Numbered from the stretch's first letter, positions 16,523-25,734 are shown. The stretch: DNA of 32,744 bases from Rhodocyclus purpureus (GCF_016653115.1 NZ_NHRX01000047.1:1-32744); one strand, 5' to 3'. The notes: generated from the letters alone by a model not told the origin. Made by a program: numbers and translations.

Positions 16523-19359
16523 GCGGCACCTCCAGCGGCGGGCTGGTCGAAGCGATAGCGGAAATCGTCGTTGTCGACATCGACCCAGACGCCGTCGATC
16601 GGCTTGCCCGCGAGCATGCGCTGCAGGAACTCCTGGCTGATGCGCGGCAACATGGTGTTGGTGAGGATGGTGTCGATGACGCGCGCCCCGCTCTCGACCT
16701 CGGTGCAGCGGCTGACGATCAGCTTGATCACGTCCTCCCCGTAGCCGAAGGGCAGCCGGTAGTTGTCGTCGATGCGCCGCGCGATGCGCTTCAGCTGCAG
16801 GCGGGCGATCGCGGCGATGATCTTGTCGTTGAGCGGGAAGTAGGGGATGACCACGAGGCGACCGAGCAAGGCCGGCGGAAAGACCTTGAGCAGTGGATCG
16901 CGCAGCGCATGGGCGATTGCTTCCGGGCTCGGCATCAGATCCGGGTCCTGGCACAGGTTCATGATCAGCTCGGTGCCGACGTTGGTGGTGATCAGGATCA
17001 GCGTGTTCTTGAAGTTGATCACGCGCCCCTCGCCATCCTCCATCCAGCCCTTGTCGAACACCTGGAAGAAGAGTTCATGCACGTCCTTGTGCGCCTTCTC
17101 CATCTCGTCGAGCAGGACCACCGAGTACGGGCGGCGGCGCACCGCCTCGGTCAGCACGCCGCCTTCGCCGTAGCCGACGTAACCCGGAGGTGCGCCCTTC
17201 AGCGTCGACACTGTATGAGGCTCCTGGAACTCGCTCATGTTGATGGTGATGACGTTCTGCTCGCCGCCGTAGAGCGCTTCGGCCAGCGCCAGCGCGGTCT
17301 CGGTCTTGCCCACCCCGGAACTGCCGGCGAGCATGAACACGCCGATCGGCTTGTTCGGATTGTCGAGACGCGCGCGCGAAGTCTGGATGCGCCGGGCGAT
17401 CATCTCCAGTGCATGGCGCTGGCCGATGATCCGCTGTTCGAGGCTGTCGGCGAGATGCAGCACCGCATCGATCTCGTTCTTGACCATGCGCCCGACCGGG
17501 ATGCCGGTCCAGTCGGCGACCACGCTGGCCACCGTCTGCGCATCGACGGTCGGCATGATCAGGGGGGTCGCTCCCTGCAGCGTGCGCAGTTGCTCCTGCA
17601 GGACCTGCAGGCGGGCGAGCAGCTCCGCCCGCGTTTCCTGCGCGGTCGTGACCTCCTCGGCGGCAGCAGGCGCCGCCACGCCACCCGGAGCTGCGGGCGC
17701 CGCCGTGCCGGTCCCGGTGCCTGCCGGCGTGACGGCTTCGCCGACAGCCTCCGCGACCGGCGCCACAGCTGTCGCATCATCGCCGCCGGCTGGCTCGCCC
17801 TCCCCCGCCTGCCCGGCCACGCTGGCGGCGGCGCGCAGCTTCGCGCGCAATTCGAGCACCTCGTCGACCAGTCCCTTCTCTTCCTGCCAGCGCGCCTCGA
17901 GAAGGCCAAGCCGCTCGCGTTCGGCAGCGCGTCTCGCCTCCGCCTCGCTGCCGCGGTTGCCGACCTCGATGCCGACCAGCTGCTCGCGCGCGATGATCTC
18001 GATCTCGGTGTCGAGCGCCTCGATGCGCCGCTGGCAGTCCTCGACCTCGGGTGGCGTCGCATGCTGGCTGACCGCGACCCGCGCACAGGCGGTGTCGAGC
18101 AGGCTCACCGCCTTGTCGGGCAGCTGCCGCGCCGGAATGTAGCGATGCGAAAGCTTCACCGCCGCTTCCATCGCCTCGTCGAGCAACTGCACGCGGTGGT
18201 GCTTCTCGAGGACGCTGGCGACGCCGCGCAGCATCAAGGTCGCCTTCGCCTCGTCCGGTTCCAGCACCTGGATCATCTGGAAGCGGCGCGTCAGCGCGGG
18301 GTCCTTCTCGATGTACTTCTTGTATTCGGCCCAAGTCGTCGCGCCGATGGTGCGCAGGTTGCCGCGCGCCAGCGCCGGTTTCAGCAGGTTGGCGGCGTCA
18401 CCGGTGCCGGCGGCGCCACCCGCACCGACCAGGGTATGGATCTCGTCGATGAACAGGATGATCGGCTTCGGGCTCGCCTGCACCTCGTCGATGACCTGGC
18501 GCAGGCGCTGCTCGAACTCGCCCTTCATGCTGGCGCCGGCCTGCAGCAGGCCGACGTCGAGGGTCAGCAGCTTGACCGACCTGAGCAGCGGCGGCACGTC
18601 GCCACGCACGATGCGCAGCGCGAAGCCCTCGACCACCGCCGTCTTGCCGACCCCGGCCTCGCCGGTGATGATCGGGTTGTTCTGCCGGCGCCGCATCAGG
18701 ATGTCGATGATCTGGCGGATCTCCTCGTCGCGGCCGCGCACGGGGTCGATCTCGCCCTTGCGCGCCCGCTCGGTCAGGTCGATCGAGAACCTCTGCAGCG
18801 CCTCCTGCCTACCCAGTTGCGCCGGCGTCATCGCGCCGCTGGCTTCGCCCGGCTCGGCCGCTGCCCCGGCCGCGGCGCCGTCCTCGGGCGATCCGGCGAC
18901 GATCTGCAGCAGCGAGTCGGACAGGTCGTCGGGCTTGACCCGCTCGAACTGGCGCGAGATCGCGTACAGCGCGTTGCGCAGGTAGCTGGTCTTCAGCATG
19001 CCGAGCAGCAGGTAGCCGGTACGCACCGAGCTGTCGCCGTAGAGCAGCGAGCCATAGACCCAGCCGCGCTCGACCGCGTTGCTGACGTTATCGGAGAGGT
19101 CGCTGATCGAGCTCGCCCCGCGCGGCAGGCGGTCGAGCGCGGCGGTGATGTCGCTGGCCAGCACCGCAACGTCGAGCTGATAGTGGCGGATGATGCGATG
19201 CCAGTCCGAGTCCTGCGTCTGCACGATCTGCATCACCCAGTGCTCCAGCTCGACGTAGGGATTGCCGCGCAGCTTGCAGAACACGGTCGCTCCCTCGACT
19301 GCCTTGTAGGCAACCCGGTTCAGCTTGCCGAACAAGGCGACACGGCTTATCTCACTCAT
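16519..19359 (-). CDS. clpV: Type VI secretion ATPase ClpV (TssH)
   Basis: The start is ATG 19359 (MSEISRVALFGKLNRVAYKAVEGATVFCKLRGNPYVE...) with AAGGAG 7 bases upstream, giving 946 residues. The N-domain is followed by two AAA+ domains. Walker A1 is GEAGVGKTAV at about 233-242 with Walker B ILFIDEIHTLVGAG; Walker A2 is GSSGVGKTETALAL at about 678 with Walker B VLLDEMEKAH. ClpV unfolds contracted TssB/TssC sheath for reuse. The protein is longer than usual (family about 870-900): an Ala/Pro/Gly/Val-rich insert of about 60 residues (about 510-573) lies in the middle region between the AAA+ modules. Its start overlaps the tssG stop by 8 bases, and its stop overlaps the methyltransferase gene start. 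Confidence 0.96.
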   Translation of the reverse strand: MSEISRVALFGKLNRVAYKAVEGATVFCKLRGNPYVELEHWVMQIVQTQDSDWHRIIRHYQLDVAVLASDITAALDRLPRGASSISDLSDNVSNAVERGWVYGSLLYGDSSVRTGYLLLGMLKTSYLRNALYAISRQFERVKPDDLSDSLLQIVAGSPEDGAAAGAAAEPGEASGAMTPAQLGRQEALQRFSIDLTERARKGEIDPVRGRDEEIRQIIDILMRRRQNNPIITGEAGVGKTAVVEGFALRIVRGDVPPLLRSVKLLTLDVGLLQAGASMKGEFEQRLRQVIDEVQASPKPIILFIDEIHTLVGAGGAAGTGDAANLLKPALARGNLRTIGATTWAEYKKYIEKDPALTRRFQMIQVLEPDEAKATLMLRGVASVLEKHHRVQLLDEAMEAAVKLSHRYIPARQLPDKAVSLLDTACARVAVSQHATPPEVEDCQRRIEALDTEIEIIAREQLVGIEVGNRGSEAEARRAAERERLGLLEARWQEEKGLVDEVLELRAKLRAAASVAGQAGEGEPAGGDDATAVAPVAEAVGEAVTPAGTGTGTAAPAAPGGVAAPAAAEEVTTAQETRAELLARLQVLQEQLRTLQGATPLIMPTVDAQTVASVVADWTGIPVGRMVKNEIDAVLHLADSLEQRIIGQRHALEMIARRIQTSRARLDNPNKPIGVFMLAGSSGVGKTETALALAEALYGGEQNVITINMSEFQEPHTVSTLKGAPPGYVGYGEGGVLTEAVRRRPYSVVLLDEMEKAHKDVHELFFQVFDKGWMEDGEGRVINFKNTLILITTNVGTELIMNLCQDPDLMPSPEAIAHALRDPLLKVFPPALLGRLVVIPYFPLNDKIIAAIARLQLKRIARRIDDNYRLPFGYGEDVIKLIVSRCTEVESGARVIDTILTNTMLPRISQEFLQRMLAGKPIDGVWVDVDNDDFRYRFDQPAAGGAA

Positions 19360-20434
19360 CTTTGCGCTCCTTGTTGTGCCCGTCCGCGCGCGCGGAGGGA
19401 GGCTGATGAAGGCGCCGCGCCAGTACCTGCTCGGCAGGCAGGGTGAGGTCCCCGGCATCGAGCGGACGCCGGCGCTGGCCGAGCCACGAAGTCCAGCCGA
19501 GCCGCTCGCTGCCCCCCAGGCGCAGCCGCGGAACTTCGGCCTGCTTGAGGACGAGGCGTGCATCCCAGTCGAGTTCGCAGCAGAGATACTGGCGCACCAA
19601 GGCAACGAGCCGCGGCAGGGCGCTCCCGCCCGGAAGGAAGGCCTCGTACTGCGCCAGGCTCAGCGGCCCCAGCTGCAGGCGGAAGCGGTGCTGCCGGTCC
19701 CAGACGCGGGCACCGAGGACGACGCCGACGCCGAGCTGCGCGCCGGGACCCACGGCGCCCAGTCGCGTCCGCTCCGACGCGGGCAGGCCGAGCCAGTGGC
19801 CGACGAACTGCTCGACCTGCACCGGCAGGCGGAAGTAGGCGGTGAGCAGCGCCGTGAGACCATCGGCGTTGCGCACCTGCGGCGCGAGCAGGCCGCAGTG
19901 GAAGAGCTTGACGAAATCGCCGGCCGCATCGCGGCCACGCAGGGTTTCGTTGCCGATGCCGATCAGTGCGCCGACCCGCATGGAAAAGCGGTCCTGTCCC
20001 GGCCGGTCGAGGCTGACCGTCGGCTGCGCCTGCGCCCAGGAACGGTAGAAGAGTTCGAGCAGGCGATGGTGGAAGAGGTCGAGGAAGCGCGACAGGCTCG
20101 CGTCGCCATGGTGCAGCAGACGCTCGCGCACGTATTCGGTGAGGTGCAGCGGCAAGGGGCCGTTCGGACCGAGCAGTCCGAAAATGCGTTGCACGAGGCG
20201 CGCGGGACGCTCGCCACTGGCCGGCTCGAAGGCGGCGATCGCCGCCGGTGCGAAACTCAGCGCGGCTTCCTGTGCCAGGCGCAGGGCTTCGTCGCCCGGA
20301 CGCAGCGCCTCGCCGAGACGCGGTCGCTCCGGGAACAGGCACTCGATGCGGCGCAGGCTCGCGTAGAAGTCGTGTCGATACGGCTTCTCCTCGAGCTCGC
20401 GCAGGAAGCCTAGATGATCTGCCGGTTCCCGCAT
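19352..20434 (-). CDS. tssG: Type VI secretion baseplate subunit TssG
   Basis: The 360-residue product shows the TssG pattern: RHDFYASLRRIECLFPERPRLGEALRPGDEALRLAQE, then SFAPAAIAAFE, QRIFGLLGPNGPLPLHLTEYVRERLLHHGDASLSRFLDLFHHRLLELFYRSWAQAQPTVS, followed by LIGIGNETLRGRD. TssG and TssF form the wedge of the baseplate with TssE and TssK. The start ATG 20434 lies inside the tssF 3' end (25-base overlap); the weak ribosome site there suggests coupling to tssF translation. It is of normal length (family about 330-360). Confidence 0.93.
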   Translation of the reverse strand: MREPADHLGFLRELEEKPYRHDFYASLRRIECLFPERPRLGEALRPGDEALRLAQEAALSFAPAAIAAFEPASGERPARLVQRIFGLLGPNGPLPLHLTEYVRERLLHHGDASLSRFLDLFHHRLLELFYRSWAQAQPTVSLDRPGQDRFSMRVGALIGIGNETLRGRDAAGDFVKLFHCGLLAPQVRNADGLTALLTAYFRLPVQVEQFVGHWLGLPASERTRLGAVGPGAQLGVGVVLGARVWDRQHRFRLQLGPLSLAQYEAFLPGGSALPRLVALVRQYLCCELDWDARLVLKQAEVPRLRLGGSERLGWTSWLGQRRRPLDAGDLTLPAEQVLARRLHQPPSARADGHNKERKDE

Positions 20435-22281
20435 CGTGGCACCCAGCGCATGATTTCACCGCGACCGCCCGAACGCAGCACGGTCTCGGTGAAGGAATTG
20501 ACCGACACGTAGCGGCTGAAGAAGCGCTCCATCACCGCCCCGAACAGAAAGGGGCTGGCGCCCTGGAACGCCATCTCGTCGACTTCGAGCTCGACCTCGA
20601 GCCCGCGCCCGAAGGTGACCGGGCCCGGCAGCGGAAAACGGCGCACCAAGGGACGCACCCTGACCGACTTCACGCCCTCGATCTGTCGCAAGCTCGCATG
20701 CTCGCTGCCCGGTACGTAGAGCGAGAGCATCTCGCGCAGCGCGGCGGCGCCCTTGCCCGCATCCTCGTTGAGCAGCGACAGGTAGTTCAGCGACAGATGG
20801 TTGATGCACTGCCAGGCCATGCTGCCCTCGCGCAGCGAGGAGATCGGCCGCGAAGGCCCCTTGAGCACGCGCACGGCACTGAGCGGCGCCGCGGCGTCGA
20901 GGACGAGGTCGGTCTTGCCGACGCCGACCGGCATCTGCAGCGGCAGGTCGCGATTCGTGCACAGCACATTCACCGACAATTGGCGCAGTTCGGCGGAGTA
21001 AGGCGCATCCTCCGGATCGACCAGCGCAATGAACACCTCACTGCCGACGTAGCTCGAGCGCGTGCCGTGACGCTGCTGCCCGGCGCTGAGCAGGCGCGGC
21101 TCGCGTTGCAGGGTGTAGTAGGCAGGGTGCGCAGACGACTCGCAGTGGAAGGCCGCGTACAGGGGAAGGAACTCGCGCTGACCCTCGACGCCGCCCGCGC
21201 CGTAGCCCGTCACCGACTCGATGTCGTGAATCTCGAAATCCATCGGCCGCGTCCGGTCGACGACGACGTGGTATTCATGGCTGCCTTCGCCGACCTGGAT
21301 CCGGTCGGCGCGTCTGCTGAAGAGGTTGATCGCCGGCGTGCAGAAGAGCTGCACGTTGGCCGCGCTGACGACACTTTCCAGCGCAGCGTCGCCACGCGAA
21401 AAGAGCAGCACGATCTCGATCTCGCTGCCGGCGCAGCGCGCCGCCGGCGACGCCAGCCCGTGCAACTCGACGAAACAGAAGCGTTGCGGGAAGGCGAAGT
21501 ACTCGTGCAGCAGGCGATAGCCCTGGAAACCGCGCAGGCTCACCGGCAGCAGCGCCTCGTCGTCGCCAAAGCCGATCGGGCGGACGTCCCCGGGGGCAAG
21601 GAACTGATGCCAGGGGGCGGGTCGCTGCACCGGCAGGACGAGCATGCCGGTGCAGGCGCCGAGCGCGAGTTCATGCAGCTTCAGCGCCGTCTCGTCGCTG
21701 CCGCCGAAATGGATGCTCAGGCGTTCGAGCCTGAGGTCGGCAATATTGAGGCCGGCGCCGGCTCTGAGCCGCAGGCGCAGTCCGCCGCGGATGCGCGCGC
21801 CCTCCGGCGGCAGCGGCAGGTCGGGCGCATACGAGAAATAGCTCGCGGCGACGACTTCCAGCGGCGAGAGGCGCACCTCGTGCGCGGTACGGAACTCGCA
21901 GGCTGTCGCCTCGCCCTTACCGAGCAGGCCGTGCAGGCTGCTGCCACGTGGAATGCAGAAGCCCTGCGCCAGGTTGCCGTCGTTCATGTCCGGGCGGAAC
22001 TGCGCGATCAGCATCGACGGCGTCGGTGCGAGGAACTGCGGATGGACGATCTGCAGCAGGCGCTCGGTGAAGCGCGGAAACTCGGCGTCGAGCTTGAGCT
22101 GGACGCGGGCGGTGAGGAACGCGAAGCCTTCGAGCAGGCGCTCGACGTAGGGGTCGGACACCTCGATCCCGTCGATCCCGAGGCGCGCCGCGATCTTCGG
22201 AAACTGGCGCGCAAACTCGGCGCCCATCTCGCGCACGTGCTGCAGTTCCTGGTTGTAGTAACGCAGCAGCCGCGGGTCCAT
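20410..22281 (-). CDS. tssF: Type VI secretion baseplate subunit TssF
   Basis: The 623-residue product begins with the TssF signature MDPRLLRYYNQELQHVREMG, then EFARQFPKIAARLGI, SDPYVERLLEGFAFLTARVQLKLDAEFPRFTERLLQIVHPQFLAPTPSM. The length is that of the family (about 590-630). TssF builds the baseplate wedge that attaches the sheath to the spike. The start is 3 bases after the tssE stop, so tssE, tssF and tssG are one translation unit. Confidence 0.95.
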   Translation of the reverse strand: MDPRLLRYYNQELQHVREMGAEFARQFPKIAARLGIDGIEVSDPYVERLLEGFAFLTARVQLKLDAEFPRFTERLLQIVHPQFLAPTPSMLIAQFRPDMNDGNLAQGFCIPRGSSLHGLLGKGEATACEFRTAHEVRLSPLEVVAASYFSYAPDLPLPPEGARIRGGLRLRLRAGAGLNIADLRLERLSIHFGGSDETALKLHELALGACTGMLVLPVQRPAPWHQFLAPGDVRPIGFGDDEALLPVSLRGFQGYRLLHEYFAFPQRFCFVELHGLASPAARCAGSEIEIVLLFSRGDAALESVVSAANVQLFCTPAINLFSRRADRIQVGEGSHEYHVVVDRTRPMDFEIHDIESVTGYGAGGVEGQREFLPLYAAFHCESSAHPAYYTLQREPRLLSAGQQRHGTRSSYVGSEVFIALVDPEDAPYSAELRQLSVNVLCTNRDLPLQMPVGVGKTDLVLDAAAPLSAVRVLKGPSRPISSLREGSMAWQCINHLSLNYLSLLNEDAGKGAAALREMLSLYVPGSEHASLRQIEGVKSVRVRPLVRRFPLPGPVTFGRGLEVELEVDEMAFQGASPFLFGAVMERFFSRYVSVNSFTETVLRSGGRGEIMRWVPRCGNRQII

Positions 22282-22284
22282 GCT

Positions 22285-22791
22285 TCAGCGTCCGAGGTCG
22301 TCGATCTCGACCTGCCCGCTCTCGAGATCGACGACGGTGCGCAGCATCAGTTCGATCGGCGCGGGTTGCGCCCACAGCCTGCCGAAGATGCGCACCTGAA
22401 TCTGGTTGTGATGGTCGAGCGCGAGCTCCGAATCGACGGCCTCGACGCGCAGGCTCGAAGCATCGATGCGCGTTTCGAAATCGGTGATCGCGCGGCGAAT
22501 GGCACGCTCGAGTTCGCCGATGTCGAGCGACGAGGCCAGTTCGCCCGACAGCGCGGGCATGCCGAAGTTGATGACCGACTTCTGCGCATGCGGCAGCGCA
22601 TCCCAGTCCTTGACGTCGACGAGGCGCGTCGCGTTGAGCAGCCAGGCGAGATCGCGCAACACCGCCTGCTTCAGGCGCTGGCGCGAGACGATGCGCGCCT
22701 CGCGTGGCTCGAGCTTCCTGTCCGGTTCGTCGTCGGTCAGGCGATCGAGCAGCGCCGGTTGCAGACGATCCCTGGCCGCAAGTTCAGCCAT
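22285..22791 (-). CDS. tssE: Type VI secretion baseplate subunit TssE
   Basis: ATG 22791 gives 168 residues (MAELAARDRLQPALLDRLTDDEPD). The gp25-like fold is indicated by QPALLDRLTDDEP, VLRDLAWLLNATRLVDV, YPHAQKSVINFGMP-type and IRRAITDFETRIDASSLRV segments. A longer frame to 22893 reads only tagJ shadow. TssE is the gp25-like wedge protein that starts sheath polymerisation. The start overlaps the tagJ stop by 8 bases. Confidence 0.93.
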   Translation of the reverse strand: MAELAARDRLQPALLDRLTDDEPDRKLEPREARIVSRQRLKQAVLRDLAWLLNATRLVDVKDWDALPHAQKSVINFGMPALSGELASSLDIGELERAIRRAITDFETRIDASSLRVEAVDSELALDHHNQIQVRIFGRLWAQPAPIELMLRTVVDLESGQVEIDDLGR

Positions 22792-23605
22792 GGCGCTCGC
22801 CAACGCCAGGGTTCGCGGCCAGGACGATGTGGCGGACGTCGAGCAGGGGATATTCGCCCCTGTCGGTCGCCAGGACGCGCTGTCCGCTGCCATGAAAGAC
22901 GCCTGGCGTGACTTCGTCCCAAGCGGTCTTGCGCGCCAGCGCGAGCAGCCCGTCGGACGAGGACTGCGATCCCGGATAGCGTGTCGGAATCAGCGCCAGC
23001 GTTTCCCCGCCGTTGCTGAAGACGAGATGCGCGGGCACCCATACCGCATCGCGCAGGTCGGTCGCCTCCTCGACGTCGATACGCGCGAGCCGCGCGAACG
23101 GAATCCAGTAGTAGCGGCCGTTGACGACGGCTTCAAGGACCGGCCCCAGGCGCATGTCGGCGTCGGCGATCCAGTCGAAGGCTTCGCCGTCGATCGTGCC
23201 GCTGCTCATCGGCGCCTGCGCGAACGCGTCCTGGCGCAGGCGTTCGGCTGCCGTGGCCTCGTCCCTGCCCGCGCGCAGCAGCGATTCGACGAGCAGGGCA
23301 ACCCAGACATCGGGCTCGCCGAAGAGCAGCGGTGAGCGCAGGCCGGCGAAAACGTCTTCGCGCAGCCGCTCGCAGCCGATCGCGTCGTGGTAGGTCTCGC
23401 GCATCGGCAGTGCCGCCGGATCCATCTGCGCGCACAGTTCGAGCTGAGCGGCAGCCCGCTCCCACTGCCCGAGCACGCACAGCAACTGGAACAGGAAGAC
23501 GCGCAGTTTGGCATCCCCGGGCTGCTCACGGATCACGCTCTGCAGGATGGCAAGCGCGCGCTGCGGGTCCCCCGTGCACAGCGCTTCCTCGGCGTCGAAA
23601 TTCAT
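22784..23605 (-). CDS. tagJ: Type VI secretion accessory protein TagJ (ImpE)
   Basis: The 273-residue product begins with helical, TPR-like repeats (ALAILQSVIREQPGDAKLRVFLFQLLCVLGQWERAAAQLELC) and ends in an ImpE-type domain with DWIADADMRLGPVLEAVVNGRYYWIPFARL and DLRDAVWVPAHLVFSNGGETLALIPTRYPGSQ. TagJ is present only in some T6SS subtypes, including P. aeruginosa HSI-I; there it binds TssB and may assist sheath handling by ClpV. Its position between hcp and tssE is the standard one. ATG 23605 has GGGG and an A-rich spacer upstream. A 77-base gap with two hairpins separates it from hcp. Confidence 0.93.
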   Translation of the reverse strand: MNFDAEEALCTGDPQRALAILQSVIREQPGDAKLRVFLFQLLCVLGQWERAAAQLELCAQMDPAALPMRETYHDAIGCERLREDVFAGLRSPLLFGEPDVWVALLVESLLRAGRDEATAAERLRQDAFAQAPMSSGTIDGEAFDWIADADMRLGPVLEAVVNGRYYWIPFARLARIDVEEATDLRDAVWVPAHLVFSNGGETLALIPTRYPGSQSSSDGLLALARKTAWDEVTPGVFHGSGQRVLATDRGEYPLLDVRHIVLAANPGVGERHG

Positions 23606-23631
23606 GTTTTTTCCCCGCCAGAATGATGGCA

Positions 23632-23650
23632 GGGCGGCTCAGCGCCGCCC
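23632..23650 (-). other. Second hairpin in the hcp-tagJ gap
   Basis: GGGCGGC-5 base loop-GCCGCCC forms a 7-bp stem downstream of hcp. No T-tract follows. It forms a tandem pair with the hairpin at 23655-23675 and could stabilise the hcp message end or reduce read-through into tagJ. Confidence 0.6.
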
Positions 23651-23654
23651 CCCT

Positions 23655-23675
23655 GCCCGGCCGCTGCGGCCGGGC
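23655..23675 (-). other. Strong hairpin just after hcp
   Basis: The 21-base perfect palindrome GCCCGGCCGC-A-GCGGCCGGGC starts 7 bases beyond the hcp stop. The very GC-rich stem has no T-tract, so it is more likely an mRNA-stabilising or partial attenuating structure than a full terminator. Hcp is needed in much larger amounts than the downstream baseplate proteins, which fits such a device. Confidence 0.65.
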
Positions 23676-23682
23676 GATCCAC

Positions 23683-24171
23683 CTAGACCTTCACGTTCGC
23701 CGCGATGTCCCAGCCGAACTCGAGCGCGCCACCGTCGGCGGTACCGTCCGGTTTCTGCGGCTGGTAAGCGACCTTGAACTCGGCGAAGTTGAGGCTGACG
23801 TTCTCGGTCAGCCGGTCCTCGCCACCGCTGCCGCCCGTGGACAGCGAGGTCACGATGACGTCCTTCATGGTCAGGATGTAGTACTCAAGCGGCGCATCGC
23901 CGCCGGCCTTGCGCACCGTCAGCACGCCTTCCTTGAACTGCTTGCCACTGGCGCAGTAGGCGGCCAGCACGGTGCTCGACTTGTCGATCCACTTGGTGAC
24001 CGAAACGTCCTGGACCGAGACCTTGCCGCCACCGCCACCGCCGCCCGTATGCATGGTGCCCGATTGCGACATTCCCCAACTCCAGGCGAGCACGTCGATC
24101 TCGTCCTTGTGTTTCTTGTCCTGAGCCTCGCCCTTGACGTCGGTCAGCTTGAGGAACATATCTACGGCCAT
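23683..24171 (-). CDS. hcp: Hcp family inner tube protein (TssD)
   Basis: ATG 24171 (MAVDMFLKLTDVKGEAQD) with AAGGAG 7 bases upstream gives 162 residues, the usual Hcp length. Typical segments are EIDVLAWSWGMSQSGTMHTGGGGG, KVSVQDVSVTKWIDKSS and LNFAEFKVAYQPQKPDGTADGG. Hcp forms hexameric rings that stack into the secreted tube. The Gly run in the extended loop is normal for the family. It follows tssC with a 72-base gap, which contains a small hairpin, and precedes two hairpins before tagJ. Confidence 0.96.
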   Translation of the reverse strand: MAVDMFLKLTDVKGEAQDKKHKDEIDVLAWSWGMSQSGTMHTGGGGGGGKVSVQDVSVTKWIDKSSTVLAAYCASGKQFKEGVLTVRKAGGDAPLEYYILTMKDVIVTSLSTGGSGGEDRLTENVSLNFAEFKVAYQPQKPDGTADGGALEFGWDIAANVKV

Positions 24172-24221
24172 GATGGATCTCCTTTGCACAGGGTGTTGAC
24201 AGACTTGGTTTGAACATCACG

Positions 24222-24240
24222 CGCCGGCGCAGGCCCGGCG
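24222..24240 (-). other. Hairpin between tssC and hcp
   Basis: CGCCGG-7 base loop-CCGGCG forms a 6-bp stem just after the tssC stop and about 50 bases before the hcp start. It has no T-tract. It might mark processing of a separate, more abundant hcp transcript. Confidence 0.4.
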
Positions 24241-24243
24241 AAC

Positions 24244-25734
24244 TCACGCGGCCTTGGCGGAGGGCAGCTTCGATACCAGGCGCAGCGACACGGTCAGCCC
24301 TTCGAGCTGGTAGTGCGGACGCAGGAAGAACTTCGAGGTGTAGTAGCCGGGATTGCCTTCGACCTCCTCGACCACCACCTCGGCCGCCGCCAGCGGCTTG
24401 CGCGCCTTGGTTTCCTCGGAGGAATGAGCGGGATCACCGTCTACATAATTCAGGATCCACTTCTGCAGCCAGCGCTGCATGTCCTCCCTTTCCTTGAACG
24501 AACCGATCTTGTCGCGAACGATGCACTTCAGGTAGTGCGCGAAGCGGCAGCAGGCGAACAGGTAAGGCAGGCGCGCCGCCAGGTTGGCGTTCGCGGTGGC
24601 GTCGGGGTCGTCGTACTCGAACGGCTTCTGCAGCGACTGGGCGCCGATGAAGGCGGCAAAGTCCGAGTTCTTGCGGTGCACGATCGGCATGAAGCCGTTC
24701 TTCGCGAGTTCCGCCTCGCGCCGGTCGGAGATCGCGATCTCGGTCGGGCACTTCATGTCCACGCCGCCGTCGTCGGTGGGGAAGGTATGCACCGGCAGGC
24801 CCTCGACCGCCCCGCCCGATTCGATGCCGCGGATGCGAGAACACCAGCCGTAGAGCTTGAACGAGCGGTTGATGTTGACCGCCATCGCGTAAGCGGCATT
24901 CGACCAGGTGTAGCGCGAGTGGTCGGCGGCGCCGGTGTCCTCCTCGAAGTCGAACTCCTCGACCGGGCTGGTCTTGGCGCCGTAGGGCAGGCGCGACAGG
25001 AAGCGCGGCATGGCGAGGCCGAGGTAACGTGCGTCGTCGGACTCGCGCAGCGAACGCCAAGCGGCGTACTCGGGGGTCAGGAAGATCTTGGTCAGGTCGC
25101 GCGGGTTGGCCAGTTCCTGCCAGGAATCCATCTGCATCAGGGTCGGGCTGGCGCCAGCGATGAAGGGCACGTGCGCCGCGGCAGAGATCTTGGCCATCTC
25201 CCCGAGCAACTCGACGTCGGGTGGGCTCTGATCGAAATAATAGTCGCCGACCAGACAGCCGAAGGGCTCGCCACCGAACTGGCCGTATTCCTCTTCGTAC
25301 AGTTTCTTGAACAGCGGGCTCTGGTCCCAAGCCGTCCCCTTGAACTTCTTGAGCGTCTTGGCCAGATCGTTCTTCGCGATGTTCATCACCCGGATCTTCA
25401 ACATCTCGTCGGTCTCGGTGTTGTTGATCAGGTAATGCAGTCCGCGCCAGGCACCCTCGAGCTTCTGGAAGTCGGGGTGGTGCAGGATCAGGTTGACCTG
25501 CTCGGTGAGCTTGCGGTCGAGTTCGCCGATGATCGCCTCGATCGACCTGACCACGTCGGGACTGATGATCTTCGTATTGAGCAGGGCCTGTTGCGCCAGG
25601 GTGAGGACGGCCGTCTCGACGGCGCTCCTCGCCTGATCGGTCTTCGGCTTGAACTCCTTCTGCAGCAGCGCAGCGAGTTCGTCCCCTTCGAAGGTGACAC
25701 CGGCGATCTGCGTTTTTTTCTCAACTTCTGCCAT
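24244..25734 (-). CDS. tssC: Type VI secretion sheath large subunit TssC (VipB)
   Basis: ATG 25734 (MAEVEKKTQIAGVTFEGDELA) with CAGGAG 6 bases upstream gives 496 residues, normal for the family. Typical segments include EAIIGELDRKLTEQVNLILHHPDFQKLEGAWRGLHYLI, DQSPLFKKLYEEEYGQFGGEPFGCLVGDYYFD and PHYQLEGLTVSLRLVSKLP at the end. TssC pairs with TssB to form the contractile sheath around the Hcp tube. A longer reading to 25821 adds a non-typical, basic leader overlapping the tssB end. Confidence 0.96.
   Translation of the reverse strand: MAEVEKKTQIAGVTFEGDELAALLQKEFKPKTDQARSAVETAVLTLAQQALLNTKIISPDVVRSIEAIIGELDRKLTEQVNLILHHPDFQKLEGAWRGLHYLINNTETDEMLKIRVMNIAKNDLAKTLKKFKGTAWDQSPLFKKLYEEEYGQFGGEPFGCLVGDYYFDQSPPDVELLGEMAKISAAAHVPFIAGASPTLMQMDSWQELANPRDLTKIFLTPEYAAWRSLRESDDARYLGLAMPRFLSRLPYGAKTSPVEEFDFEEDTGAADHSRYTWSNAAYAMAVNINRSFKLYGWCSRIRGIESGGAVEGLPVHTFPTDDGGVDMKCPTEIAISDRREAELAKNGFMPIVHRKNSDFAAFIGAQSLQKPFEYDDPDATANANLAARLPYLFACCRFAHYLKCIVRDKIGSFKEREDMQRWLQKWILNYVDGDPAHSSEETKARKPLAAAEVVVEEVEGNPGYYTSKFFLRPHYQLEGLTVSLRLVSKLPSAKAA

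Noticed and set aside
16909-19446. 845-codon plus-strand frame opposite clpV
   Set aside because: It is antisense to a fully motif-supported ClpV. Long antisense frames are common in GC-rich genes, and the product is Arg/Asp/His/Leu-rich without domain motifs.
20248-22911. 887-codon plus-strand frame opposite tssF and tssE
   Set aside because: It is antisense to well-supported baseplate genes and has a low-quality, Arg/Glu/Val-rich composition.
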